Shown piece by piece: positions 36,401-45,051 of a DNA stretch of 64,000 nt. Origin of the DNA: Moesziomyces globuligerus. Lineage: Eukaryota > Basidiomycota > Ustilaginomycetes > Ustilaginales > Ustilaginaceae. The DNA lies in NCBI GenBank assembly GCA_030849465.1, contig JARVLF010000022.1:124001-188000 (forward strand), given 5' to 3'. The translations under genes and the position numbers were made by a program. The stretch's first letter is position 1, and each line of letters begins with the position of its first letter. The notes beneath the pieces are model-generated. The model was not told the DNA's origin, did not search any database, and worked only from the letters and a program-made list of their open reading frames with translations.

Positions 36401-37370
36401 AGCGCGAGGCAATGTATACGGGACGAATGTCATCTGCCGCCGCCGATGCCGCTGCGGATGCCGTAGAAGCAGCCGGAGCCGCGTTCGCGTAAGAGCTCGA
36501 TGCTGGGGCCGCGGAAGGCTTCGATTGTCGAGCAGGGACATCTGCCTCGCTGTAGGTGCGTGAGGTGGATGGTTCTGGGCTGAAGACGGACGCTGCTGCG
36601 GCAGAGGGAGCGGCGAGAACCTCGCGAAGGATGGCATCTGCGGTTTGTTTGCGCACTGCGCGCTTTTCGAGCTCCCTCTTCAGGTCGGCTTTGGCGGCCG
36701 GGGTAGCATTGCTGAAGAGAGCTATGAGCGTGGATCTGGCGCCTTCCCTGACTGTCGCGTCCGCGTCCGAGAGAAGCTCGACGGTGATAGGAAGAAGCGG
36801 CCTGACGGGGTACTTTTCGCAATTCTGTCGAAGGATGGGAAGCAGCAGCACTGCCTGCTCTCGCACGCGGGCGAACTTGGCTGCGAGACCAGCTTCGCGT
36901 AGCGTGCGCTCAAAGATGCCGAGAGGGGTCTCGGTCTCCTTGCCTTTGCCCGAGGTGGTGATGTGGCCCGAGCTGATGGCGTAGGCGGCGTTGCCGAGTT
37001 CGATGAGCGCGGTGCGAGCGGCTTCACGGATGCGTTCCTTCTGATCTCCGAGCTTTTCGACGACGAGGAGGCCGACCGAGTTGACGAGCATGCGGACGTT
37101 GTGGTTGAGCACCGAGTGCGTCTCTGTGCCATCGCCCGAGTAGATCATGGAGGCGTAGGTGGGGATGAAGGCGAGCGAGGCTGTGCTGAGCGCCTGGTTG
37201 GCATGCTTGAGCGCCACCTTGACTGCGGAGGTGACCGCATCTGCCTCGACGACAAAGCCGGCAGATTCGAGTGAAGATTGCAGAGAATGGAGCGCAGCGA
37301 CTCTCTTGTCTACGTCGATGTTGGATTCTATGCGCTGCGCGAGCTCGTAGATGGCATCAGCGTCCGCCAT
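33489..37370 (-). CDS. STU1: CLASP-family microtubule-stabilising protein
   Basis: CLASP/Stu1/Peg1 proteins bind microtubule plus ends and tubulin through TOG domains and are needed for spindle assembly. The product has 1293 residues. The first TOG-like HEAT array covers about residues 1-240. The second (about 320-560) shows FEGKESEHNWLNREQSMIKIRGLV and REAFWIFHRYWP, typical of CLASP. A coiled, Glu/Gln-rich stretch follows, then a long Ser/Pro/Thr/Arg-rich region with SGLP and SMLP next to basic residues, which resemble EB1-binding SxIP/SxLP sites. A C-terminal helical domain (about 1050-1293) completes it. ATG 37370 (MADADAIYELAQRI) is chosen because the open frame upstream to 37673 is low-quality leader sequence. 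Confidence 0.9.
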   Translation of the reverse strand: MADADAIYELAQRIESNIDVDKRVAALHSLQSSLESAGFVVEADAVTSAVKVALKHANQALSTASLAFIPTYASMIYSGDGTETHSVLNHNVRMLVNSVGLLVVEKLGDQKERIREAARTALIELGNAAYAISSGHITTSGKGKETETPLGIFERTLREAGLAAKFARVREQAVLLLPILRQNCEKYPVRPLLPITVELLSDADATVREGARSTLIALFSNATPAAKADLKRELEKRAVRKQTADAILREVLAAPSAAAASVFSPEPSTSRTYSEADVPARQSKPSAAPASSSYANAAPAASTASAAASAAADDIRPVYIASRSDLERTFAAMMPFFEGKESEHNWLNREQSMIKIRGLVVSGAHRQFGESTFVAQLKTAQEGVLKCVASLRTTLSMHAIHLVQELAIELGDDLGPCVEPFLTSLTAMAGFTKKLIANATQEAAAAIMVNVSFRPLYLQLISQGMQDKNVATRTAAADHLATVLSHHATHRKHAVESHGGLDLLDKCFRKGVADSNPAARTKSREAFWIFHRYWPDQAATILASLDASTRKQVAAMAPADVDTEIVQDHKPKSAPGPVRARPGGASMALMQAKKAAALKASQERERRKAEEAAAAHEARVAAARAALEEQQQQDQQQHQWQREQEERQYDAQLDDVATPVAPHRKAAGFMPTRNRSQGAAPGSQLKASKELSVLLSPTAHQRIETAIAVPLPTSPSPVTPASEAATTRYNGHTQRGSETTSQPRSPGLSPTVSRTRAVSSSSFSSQGSGSGSGPSARQPVQASTPRASQPAAWGGASALDAELADLSVASLGEGDETVDATQRARFPGAEEGTEDDTLQLAAPEDASMDLMGMNFSSPFKSRSRTVLAASRAPDASESFEATPQARTRVAPSKTPTRTVSSGSSTSAGSGTPASAVRRSGLPRPVSMLPSPREAGAAAAQALPRSTSQVLASTPSRPPVNGPASVLESRARRLEEPHAASPAKARPEVWTWIETLSAGSADLRTFRRLAKLSADFKVTGAGAGGEDDEADETVLTAGPIAYASNRVGHEGNGSAGGAVESDKSSGGEAFGTGAAAWEQGGLFVSLFEALMRYLPVGGSTPRVSSELELSALVVLHRVVENQYAVLRSTGTERALLAMLVRALNETGAAAGVVATSAAVVAQRSMLAAWEAVLAAWAGRCDAVLGFDLLLPHTLEAGAVVPVLRSGYTPLLVRLPAQLVVEDFLPRMQGIVSHALVDPAKEKRLAATTMLRKLNDSAKSQHLVESHTAIFAALALDPETDRALLDLLMYYFSRP

Positions 37371-37870
37371 GGCTTGGACAGCGGTGCCTTTGCGGTGGGT
37401 GGTCGTGTATGATTGACAGACGGCGGATGCGAGCACGTGGAGTAGGAGCGTAGAGACAGAGTGAGCTGATCGTCGAGGGCGAAAGATGGAGAAGAAGAAG
37501 AAAGGGCCCGGTGCGACGGCGGTGTTGGGTGGAGGTTTGGCCGCTGTTGTTCTCTTGACGCGGCTCCTCTTTCTGTTGTTCTTTTGGCGCGTTGCGTCCA
37601 GCTTTCGAGGCGCCACCGCGACGCAAGGGCGACGCAGCCAGCAGCTCCCGACGCTGTGCGGCTGATTTCCCACTCTCCCTCTCTCAACGCCAAAACTCGC
37701 TGCTTCAGACGCGTCTCGTGTGAATCCATCGCCTTAACATTCAGCCAGTTTTTCGGTCATGCCTCCACTTGGAGCTGCGCGAGAAGAACCCTGAAGCCAT
37801 GATTCATCCTGCTGAGTCGCTTTGCTTCTCTACCTCGCCCTTCTCGACTGGAAATCCGCCTGCGGGCATC

Positions 37871-39829
37871 ATGCCATCCAAGACAAGAGCGCAACAAGTA
37901 CGCTCGTCCTTAGCGTCCGAGTCTGATCATCACGAGCACTCCGGCGGCAGCGATGACGAACTCGCCCGCGAGTTGGAACTAGAACGCCAACAGCTCCTCG
38001 CAGCAGCTGCGGGCAACATCGGGCCCGCCTCGTCAAATGGCGGCAAGACCAGCTCAGTCTCAGATACCCAAGATCAGAGTCAAGACGAGGATGAGGATCA
38101 AGATGACGAGGAAAGTCTCGGTGGAGATGCCGGTCCGGACGAGGAGGACTCGGACGACGAGTGGATGCCGCCAGCGCCTGCCTCCAAGCCAACACGGCAG
38201 AACAAACGACGTCGAGCTGCTTCCAGCTCTGAGGATAGCGAGATAGCTAGCGGAACCGAGACGCTCGATGAAGAGCTGAGCTCGACAGCGAAGAAGCCCA
38301 AGACAGCTGCCAAGACCCAGAAGCAATCCACCATCCCATCCGGAAACTCAAGCAGGCAAAAGGCTCAGGCTGCCAACGCAAGCCAGACGAACACTCACGC
38401 AGAAGCGCAGGAGGAAGAGTACGACTCGTTCGATGAAGAAGCCGAACGTGTGCAGGCCCAAGTGGAAGCAGCAGCGGCGTGGGCCGACGTTCGCAAACGC
38501 AAGGATGCTGCCCAAGCCCAGCCTGCATCCAACGGCGCCTCCAGCCAGGCATCCGCACCCTCGTCATCCAACAAAGCCGCCACGTCGGTCCCTTCGCTCA
38601 CTGCGTGGCTGGGCAAGGGCCCCTCTGCGTCGTCGTCCGTATCGGAGCTGACGGCCTCTCTGCCCATGCCGACCACGTGCAGCGCAGCGCAGATCGTCGA
38701 CCGCAGCTCGCTCTTTGTCGGCTACGTCTATCCGCTCACGACGACCTCGTCGGCCTACATCTCGGCGCTGCTCTCCCACCTCACGCGCGTCGTCCATCCG
38801 ACCGTCCCGGTCGATCTTCTCCCGCCGCAGTTCGCCAATGCACCCGCTAGCAAGCGCGGCTCGTCGCACGACATGTACGCCTACCGCGTATTTGAGCTCA
38901 AACGCGGACGCACCGGCTTGGCCGGGCCGGACGACTTTTCGCTCCAAGAGCAGCAGGAGGATGATGGCGAAAAGTGGGGAGGTGACCGTGTGCAACGCAT
39001 CGCGCGGGAAGAGGGCGCTTCGGATGTGCTCGTGGTGGTCAGCAGGTGGTATGGAGGCGAACTGCTCGGTCCGGTCCGCTTCGAACATATCGAAAATGCG
39101 GCGAGAGCAGCTCTTCAGGAGTACATGGCAAAGGAGGAGGTGGACGAATTCAGACACAGGATCCAGCATCTGGATCGAAAGATTGCCAGCGCAAAGGCCG
39201 AGGTGAATGGGGCTGCGCTGGGTAGGGATGTGGACGTGGACGTGGTAGAGTACAAGGACTTGACGCTGGAAAAAGCTCAACGGCTCTGGTTGGCTAGACA
39301 GAAGACACTCGATGCGCTGCAGAAGCGCAAGGCAGCCCGCGACCAACAGGCTTCCCAAGAGACTACGGTCCAAGGCGAGCAACCGCCTTCATCCCTTGGT
39401 CAGCAGGATGGAGAACAGGACTCACCGCCACCGCCTGTTCCCGAGCCGACGGAAGCTGTCGCATCGCCGTCATCCGCTGCGGCCTCATCTGCTGCAGCTG
39501 AGGCTACAGCGTCGGACGTGGAGGATGTGAAGCGCGAGCCTGGCAACGAAGAAACACCTGACGCTTCGGCTGACGCCGCGACAAATGCGACACGAGTCAA
39601 ATCCGAACCAGACAAAGACCAAGCAGCCGACACCGCCGAACTCAGCGCCGAGATGCACATCAAGCCCGAGCCGGTCGACCCGGGCGCTCCTCTGCGCGTC
39701 AAACACGATCCAGACGCTGCGCCATCGCCCGCCCGCGGAGAAGACGACGAGAAACCCGCCCTGATTCGCGTCAAACCCGAGGCCACCGAAGATCCCGCCA
39801 TCGACCTCACGGGATGGGACGATCTCTGA
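37871..39829 (+). CDS. IMPACT-domain (UPF0029) protein with C-terminal SUMO-site array
   Basis: The IMPACT/Yih1 domain can bind the Gcn1 ribosome-stress regulator and restrain Gcn2. Here the domain lies mid-protein (about nt 38690-39110): SSLFVGYVYPLTTTSSAYI, HDMYAYRV and the signature SDVLVVVSRWYGGELLGPVRFEHI. The N-terminus is long, acidic and disordered, with a basic KRRR stretch that could be a nuclear signal. The N-terminal RWD domain of animal IMPACT and Yih1 is not seen, so a role in Gcn2 control is uncertain. The C-terminal ~120 residues contain five psi-K-x-E/D sites (VKRE, VKSE, IKPE, VKHD, VKPE) and end IDLTGWDDL, like a SUMO-interacting motif. ATG 37799 in the same frame is an alternative start. 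Length is 652 residues. Confidence 0.75.
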   Translation: MPSKTRAQQVRSSLASESDHHEHSGGSDDELARELELERQQLLAAAAGNIGPASSNGGKTSSVSDTQDQSQDEDEDQDDEESLGGDAGPDEEDSDDEWMPPAPASKPTRQNKRRRAASSSEDSEIASGTETLDEELSSTAKKPKTAAKTQKQSTIPSGNSSRQKAQAANASQTNTHAEAQEEEYDSFDEEAERVQAQVEAAAAWADVRKRKDAAQAQPASNGASSQASAPSSSNKAATSVPSLTAWLGKGPSASSSVSELTASLPMPTTCSAAQIVDRSSLFVGYVYPLTTTSSAYISALLSHLTRVVHPTVPVDLLPPQFANAPASKRGSSHDMYAYRVFELKRGRTGLAGPDDFSLQEQQEDDGEKWGGDRVQRIAREEGASDVLVVVSRWYGGELLGPVRFEHIENAARAALQEYMAKEEVDEFRHRIQHLDRKIASAKAEVNGAALGRDVDVDVVEYKDLTLEKAQRLWLARQKTLDALQKRKAARDQQASQETTVQGEQPPSSLGQQDGEQDSPPPPVPEPTEAVASPSSAAASSAAAEATASDVEDVKREPGNEETPDASADAATNATRVKSEPDKDQAADTAELSAEMHIKPEPVDPGAPLRVKHDPDAAPSPARGEDDEKPALIRVKPEATEDPAIDLTGWDDL

Positions 39830-39910
39830 CCTCAAATCCCTGCCACACGCAAGTCCGACACGGAGCAGCACAAATGTATACCCAAGCACTGGAATGCGAT
39901 TTAAAGTCGA

Positions 39911-41296
39911 CTACGAGAAGTAGAACTGGTCGTTCTTCTTCTTGGCCTGAACCTCCTGGATGCCGCCGTGGAAGTGTTCGTGGTCGAGCACGGTGGCGCC
40001 TTCTCGGAGCGCGATCATGCCCGCCTCGACGCAGACGGCCTTGAGCTGAGCGCCGTTCATCTCGTCGGTGGAGCGCGCGAGCTCTTCAAAGTTGACGTTG
40101 GGACCGACGGCCATCTTGCGCGAGTGGATCTCCATGATCCTAGCGCGCGCCTCTTCGTTTGGCAGGGGGAACTCGATCTTGCGATCCAGACGTCCCGAAC
40201 GCAGCAGCGCGGGGTCGAGGATGTCGATGCGGTTGGTGGCCGCGATGACCTTGATGCGTTCGTCGGACGAAAAGCCGTCGAGCTGGTTGAGCAGCTCGAG
40301 CATGGTGCGCTGCACCTCGCGGTCGCCGCTCTTGCCCGAGTCGAAGCGCTTGGTGCCTATCGCATCCAGCTCGTCGATAAAGATGATCGCCGGCGCCTTC
40401 TCCTTGGCGAGCTCAAACGCGTCGCGCACCAGCTTGGCACCGTCGCCGATGAACATCTGCACGAGCGAGGGTCCGGCGAGCTTGAGGTAGCACGCGTTGG
40501 TCTGCGCGGCGCACGCGCGTGCCAGCAGCGTCTTGCCCGTACCGGGCGGACCGTACATGAGCGCACCCTTGGGAGGACGGATGCCGAGGTTCTTGAACTT
40601 CTGCTCCTGCTGCATCGGCAGCACGATGGCCTCGACGAGCTCCTCGATCTGCTTGTCCAGACCGCCGATGTCCGTGTAAGTCTCCGTCGGACGCTCGTCC
40701 ACCTCCATCGCCTTGACGCGCGAGTCGTACTCGGCAGGCAGCTTGTCGAGCACGAGGTAGCTGTCCTTGTTGACGCCGATCAGATCGCCCGGTCGCAGCT
40801 CTTCCGCAGGCACCAGTCCGATGAGCGGCAGGAAGATCGTCTGGCGGGTGCTCGTCTTGATCACCGCGCACTTGCCCTTCCGTCTCGCATCGAGATCGAC
40901 GTTGGCACCCTCCTCCGAATCCTCGTCGATGTCCGGGTCGATGTCGAGGATCTCAACCACGTTGCCCACCAGATAGGGCAGCATCTTGTTCTGCTTGATC
41001 TTGTCCGAGTTGTCCTTGATGAGGTCGCGCTTAGACGACTGCTCGTGCATGAGACGCATGTGTTCCGATCGCATCACCTTGACGTCGTTCTCCAACAGCC
41101 GCGTGCGCGTCTGGATCTCGTCGATCGACGCCTCGAGGATCTCGGCGGGCAGCGGCTCCTCTTCCGGCTCGGCGGGTGCCATCTTGGCATCACCGTCCGC
41201 GGTGGTAGTGTTGGAAGATGACGGTCCGGCCTGCGATGCAGGTGGCTGTCGGTTGTCCTCGCCGTTTCCGGAGCTGGGCGGCTGTGCGTCCGACAT
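39911..41296 (-). CDS. RPT5: 26S proteasome regulatory particle ATPase Rpt5
   Basis: Rpt5 is one of six AAA ATPases that unfold substrates above the 20S proteasome. The 461-residue protein has an N-terminal coiled coil ([23 protein letters not shown]), an OB-fold region and the AAA domain. The Walker A is GPPGTGKT, the Walker [10 protein letters not shown], sensor 1 lies in ATNR, and the arginine fingers in [23 protein letters not shown] and the Rpt5-like C-terminus identify the paralogue. The last residues are QFYFS rather than the usual (F/Y)YA, so the HbYX motif that docks into the 20S pocket appears as Y-F-S. It is convergent with the IMPACT-domain gene, 81 bp between stops. There are no introns. 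Confidence 0.95.
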   Translation of the reverse strand: MSDAQPPSSGNGEDNRQPPASQAGPSSSNTTTADGDAKMAPAEPEEEPLPAEILEASIDEIQTRTRLLENDVKVMRSEHMRLMHEQSSKRDLIKDNSDKIKQNKMLPYLVGNVVEILDIDPDIDEDSEEGANVDLDARRKGKCAVIKTSTRQTIFLPLIGLVPAEELRPGDLIGVNKDSYLVLDKLPAEYDSRVKAMEVDERPTETYTDIGGLDKQIEELVEAIVLPMQQEQKFKNLGIRPPKGALMYGPPGTGKTLLARACAAQTNACYLKLAGPSLVQMFIGDGAKLVRDAFELAKEKAPAIIFIDELDAIGTKRFDSGKSGDREVQRTMLELLNQLDGFSSDERIKVIAATNRIDILDPALLRSGRLDRKIEFPLPNEEARARIMEIHSRKMAVGPNVNFEELARSTDEMNGAQLKAVCVEAGMIALREGATVLDHEHFHGGIQEVQAKKKNDQFYFS

Positions 41297-41760
41297 GGTG
41301 TCGATAGTGTGGCAAGAAGGGCCTTATGGCGAAATGTGTGTTCGGAACAGTCCAGGTAGTCGGCTCTCCGAGGCTGATGATTGCACAACGCCAAGTGCGA
41401 AGCTTAAGACGGATCGATGGGTGTGGTGTTGGATCCGTGACCGGTAAGGATGGTGGAGGAAAGTGTGTTGGTTGCTGGTCAAGGCAGCTGCTAGCTGTCA
41501 CTGCCTTCAATCCGTCACGGTTGCGTGCAGCAGCCAGGCTTCGCGCCTCGTCAAGTGGAGTTGTTGGCCCAGCCTCGATCACACCGCTCGCGCGTCCCTT
41601 GCTGGCTGCGCATTTCCGACCAGTCCAAATGTGTTAGACTCAGAAATACACATTTTAGAATCGTGGAGCTCTGTCAACGCCAAAGCCAGCAATGGAATGA
41701 AGCTGCCAATCAAACGAGATGGATGCATTCGAGGCTACTATACATAGGGATGAGCTCGCG
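41297..41760. other. intergenic: RPT5 upstream, CSN1 downstream
   Basis: There is no gene in these 464 bp. The half next to CSN1 (41630-41760) is AT-richer than the rest and should hold the CSN1 3' end. The part next to RPT5 is its promoter. No known proteasome-control element was identified by eye. Confidence 0.45.
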
Positions 41761-43443
41761 CTAAACATCTGCTGTGTACGAGCGGCCAGCCCTAGCGACC
41801 ACGTTGTTCTCGACGAGCTTCATGCGCAGGAGCAGCCGCTTCGTCTCGCGGCAGCGCTTCTCGCCCAGTTCGAGCGCCGAGTCGAAGACGGCTCTCCTGG
41901 CATCCTTGGTGCGGTACTCGAGGATGTTCTGAATCGCATCGATCCTCGCGTCGCCCACCTCTGCTGCCTTTCCGGGCAGATTTTGGAACTCTCCGCGCTG
42001 GATGCACGCCATCAGCTCCTCCGCCATGTGCTTGTCGGACCAGCCAAACGCCTCGGCCATCCTTGGGATGCTGATGCGGTCGAATGGCGTGAAAAACTGG
42101 CGGAGCGCACGTCGGATGAGCGTCGTGCGGAGCGCCTCGACATGCGGCGCCAGGTACGGATCAAGCAGGTGGCGCGTCCGGTGCTCGTCCAAGATCGCTC
42201 CGACCTTTCGGAACTGGGCGCCGCAGAAGGCCTCGAGGAGCTCGCGGACATAGGGCTCGTGCTCGAGGAAGCCGCGAAACTTTGTGCTCTCCATCACCTG
42301 GGTGCGAAGCGTAGCGCGCTCCATCGTCGCCAGACTGCACAGCGCCGTGTATATGGCCACGTCCGACGGACTGACAATGTCGATCAACGAGCTGGTGTGC
42401 GCCGGGTCGATACTGAGCAGTAGCTTGGCTGCAGCTTCGTAACGGCCTTGTCCGATACATGCCACCGCGTTAGCAGCCCGCAACTTGGCGCCAGTCTCCG
42501 CGACGAGCTTCCGGGCTGCCACTTGGGACGCGCTCTCCCCACCCGTATTTCCGCGTGGCCGGGAGGGTGCTGTCGCCGCCGCGGAGCTGCCTCCGGCTCG
42601 AAAGAGTGCGCCGATGGCATCGGCTCCCGGGGTCGAGCCCCCCTTGGTGGGAGGCGCGATGCTGGCCGTGCTGAGCGAGCTGAGCTTGCGCTGGCCTGCT
42701 CCTGACGAAGGGACGTAAGATTCGAGCACGCCCTCGGCCTTGCTCACGAATGTCTGGACGTTGGTCCAGTTTTCCAGCCGCAGGGAGACCTCGATGACAT
42801 TAAGGCACATCTCGATCACGTGGTCGGTGGTGGAGCAGTAGTCGCGCGTCTTGGTATACGACTTGAGCGCCTCGGTCCACTCGCCAGTCTGGGCAAAATG
42901 ATCACCGAGATCTCGGTGCGCCATGCGGATCGACTCCTTGATCAGGTTGTTCTGGTAGTTGCGCATCTCGAGCTCGAGCTTTTCCCGCTCGACGTTGTTG
43001 TGCTGCTGTGAGGACTGGATCCATTCCGAGTCACTCTGGATCCGCTCCGATGCAGGAATAAGGTTGCCGGTGCTCGCGTCGGTGTTATGGATCGTGACCA
43101 TGGCTTGATAGGCCGAGACGTCTCGTGTAGATGCCTTGAAGTGCTCCATGGCGGCCTTGCTGCATACTTTGCGCAGCTCCGGGCAGTGTGTTGCGATGTA
43201 CACGAGGCGATATGCACATGACGAAGCCGGATACGTAGATCTGTGAAGCGCGAGACGAGCAGGGTCAGTTCATGCTTGGTCATCAGCTGAGGGAACGAGC
43301 AGCGGATCGACGCACGTGTAGGTTTCCCAGTCGAACGAATCGTCAGGTCGGAGGACGACGTTCGTGAGGGACGCCTCAGAAGAGGCTTGGGAAGCGGAGC
43401 CCGACGCTTGCGCCTGAGCCGAGCCTGCTGTGAGGTCGTCCAT
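41761..43443 (-). CDS. CSN1: COP9 signalosome subunit 1, two exons
   Basis: CSN1 is a PCI-domain subunit of the complex that removes Nedd8 from cullins. Exons on the minus strand are 43443-43316 and 43240-41761, giving 535 residues. The 75-nt intron has GTGCGT...CAG. Splicing yields DWETYTSTYPASSCAYRLVYIATHCPEL, which matches the helical N-terminus of CSN1. ELEMRNYQNNLIKESIRMAHRDLGDHF and SYTKTRDYCSTTDHVIEMCLNVI are CSN1-specific and distinguish it from the related Rpn7. The PCI domain lies in the C-terminal 200 residues (FFTPFDRISIPRMAEAFGWS). A Gly/Ser/Ala insert of about 70 residues sits after the TPR-like part. It shares a 300-bp divergent promoter with MTR3. Confidence 0.92.
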
Positions 43444-43743
43444 ATCGAGCGTTCGGTGCGCTTCACGGAGGGGAAGCGATGGTGGGAGACAAGTTGGACT
43501 GCGCATGATGTCGAGCTGTCTGTTGCTTTGCGCGCTTCGCTCAGGTGGAGGCTCGAGCGCGCCAGACGCTTTTTACGCTGCGATGTATGCTCGAACGGTC
43601 GAACATCTTTATGCCGAAAATACGAGCCCCTTCTCCACTCGAGACAGCCTCCTGGAAGAAATTTGGCAGCTCCACCTTCTCGTCCCTCAACTCCCAACCT
43701 CTATTCCGACTAGCCTCCGTGCGTCGAGAACACGATATCCATC

Positions 43744-44729
43744 ATGTCGAGATACGATCGAAGGAGGGTAAACGGACCTCCGAGTTATGTTCCGATCTCC
43801 GAGGGCAGCGCATCCACGTCTGCCTCGGCCTCGACTTCGGCGCTGACGACCTCGCCGAACCGACCCGACGGCCGCTCCTACTCGCAGCTCCGACCCATCT
43901 TCCTGCAGACCAACCTCGTTCCTTCGGCTTCGGGAAGCTCTTACGTCGAGATCGGTGACCTCAAGCTGGCGTGCTCCGTTTTTGGGCCGCGCCAGGTCAA
44001 GGGTCGTCAGTACAGCGGAAAGGCGGAGCTCAACGTCGAGGTCAAGTTCGCTCCCTTCTCGTCGCGACGTCGCCGACAACCCGGAAAGGTAAGTTTCGTC
44101 CAACCGACTCCCTCTAGACGCGGATTCAGCTGTGCTGATGGCTTTGTGCTTGATTGGCTGTTTAGACGACGGAGAGCGCGCATCTGTCGGGGTTGTTGCA
44201 CCAGGCGTTGCTTCCTTCACTTCGGCTCGACTTGCTGCCGAAAGCTTCGCTGGATATCCACATCATGGTTCTGCAGACGGACGGGCTGGAGGAGTCGTGC
44301 ATCGCAGCGGCGTGTATGGCTGCCTCTACGGCGCTCGCCTCGGCTGGCATCGAGATGTACGGCCTGGTCGTTGGCACAGTCGCCCTTGTTCCTGCCTCAC
44401 AGAGTGGACACGAAGAGCAACGCGTCTTGCTGGATCCTAGTTCGGCAGATATCGGTCTCGTCACGGGAATGAAGACCGCCACCCGCATCCTCATGTGCGC
44501 CATGCCAGCGCTGGCTTCGGTCACTTGCCTCAACGTCTCCGCCGGTTCCACCCAACTCACCCGAAAACAGCCAAGCTCGACCACCGAGATCTCGGCAGGT
44601 GTCGACGCAGATATCCTCGACCATGCACTCACCGCGGCAAACGCGAGCCTGGTAGACATCCACAAGGTCGTCGCTCAAGCCCTCGCTCAGGACTTCCAGC
44701 GAAGAACCGCGCTCGCCTCCTCATCCTAG
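43744..44729 (+). CDS. MTR3: RNA exosome ring subunit Mtr3, two exons
   Basis: Mtr3 is one of six RNase-PH-like subunits forming the catalytically inert ring of the RNA exosome. Exons are 43744-44088 and 44166-44729, giving 302 residues. The 77-nt intron has GTAAGT...TAG. Diagnostic parts are RPIFLQTNLVPSASGSSYVEIGDLKLACSVFGPR near residue 50, then after splicing TESAHLSGLLHQALLPSLRLDLLPKASLDIHIMVLQ, and SAGIEMYGLVVGTVAL. The order and the GIEMY segment fit Mtr3 (EXOSC6) rather than Rrp41, Rrp46 or Rrp43. The N-terminal 40 residues are Ser/Ala-rich. It is head-to-head with CSN1. Confidence 0.88.
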
Positions 44730-45051
44730 CTCGCACACAGACATTCGCAACATACAGAGCCAGCACGAGTTTGCCCCTGCGCATCTCGACAGCGATCTCG
44801 CAACCTTCTTCGCCTGCTCGCATGCCGATTGAATGCGTCAACATAAACCCAAGTCGCACAAAATCGGATCCAATGGTCTGAAATACTTGAATGCGGCCGA
44901 GAAAGATGAGAGTCTAATGCTAGGAACATGCGATGAGATGAGAAAGAGACAAAAGATGATGCCGAAGCAAGTGTGGGCACCGACAGAACGATACAAGAAA
45001 GGATCTACGAAAAGAGGAAGAGTCGATAGGGGTCGAAATGGACGGGTGCGA

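Noticed and set aside
37371..37673. N-terminal extension of the CLASP gene
   Set aside because: Contains F-runs and basic low-quality sequence; the TOG domain begins right after ATG 37370.
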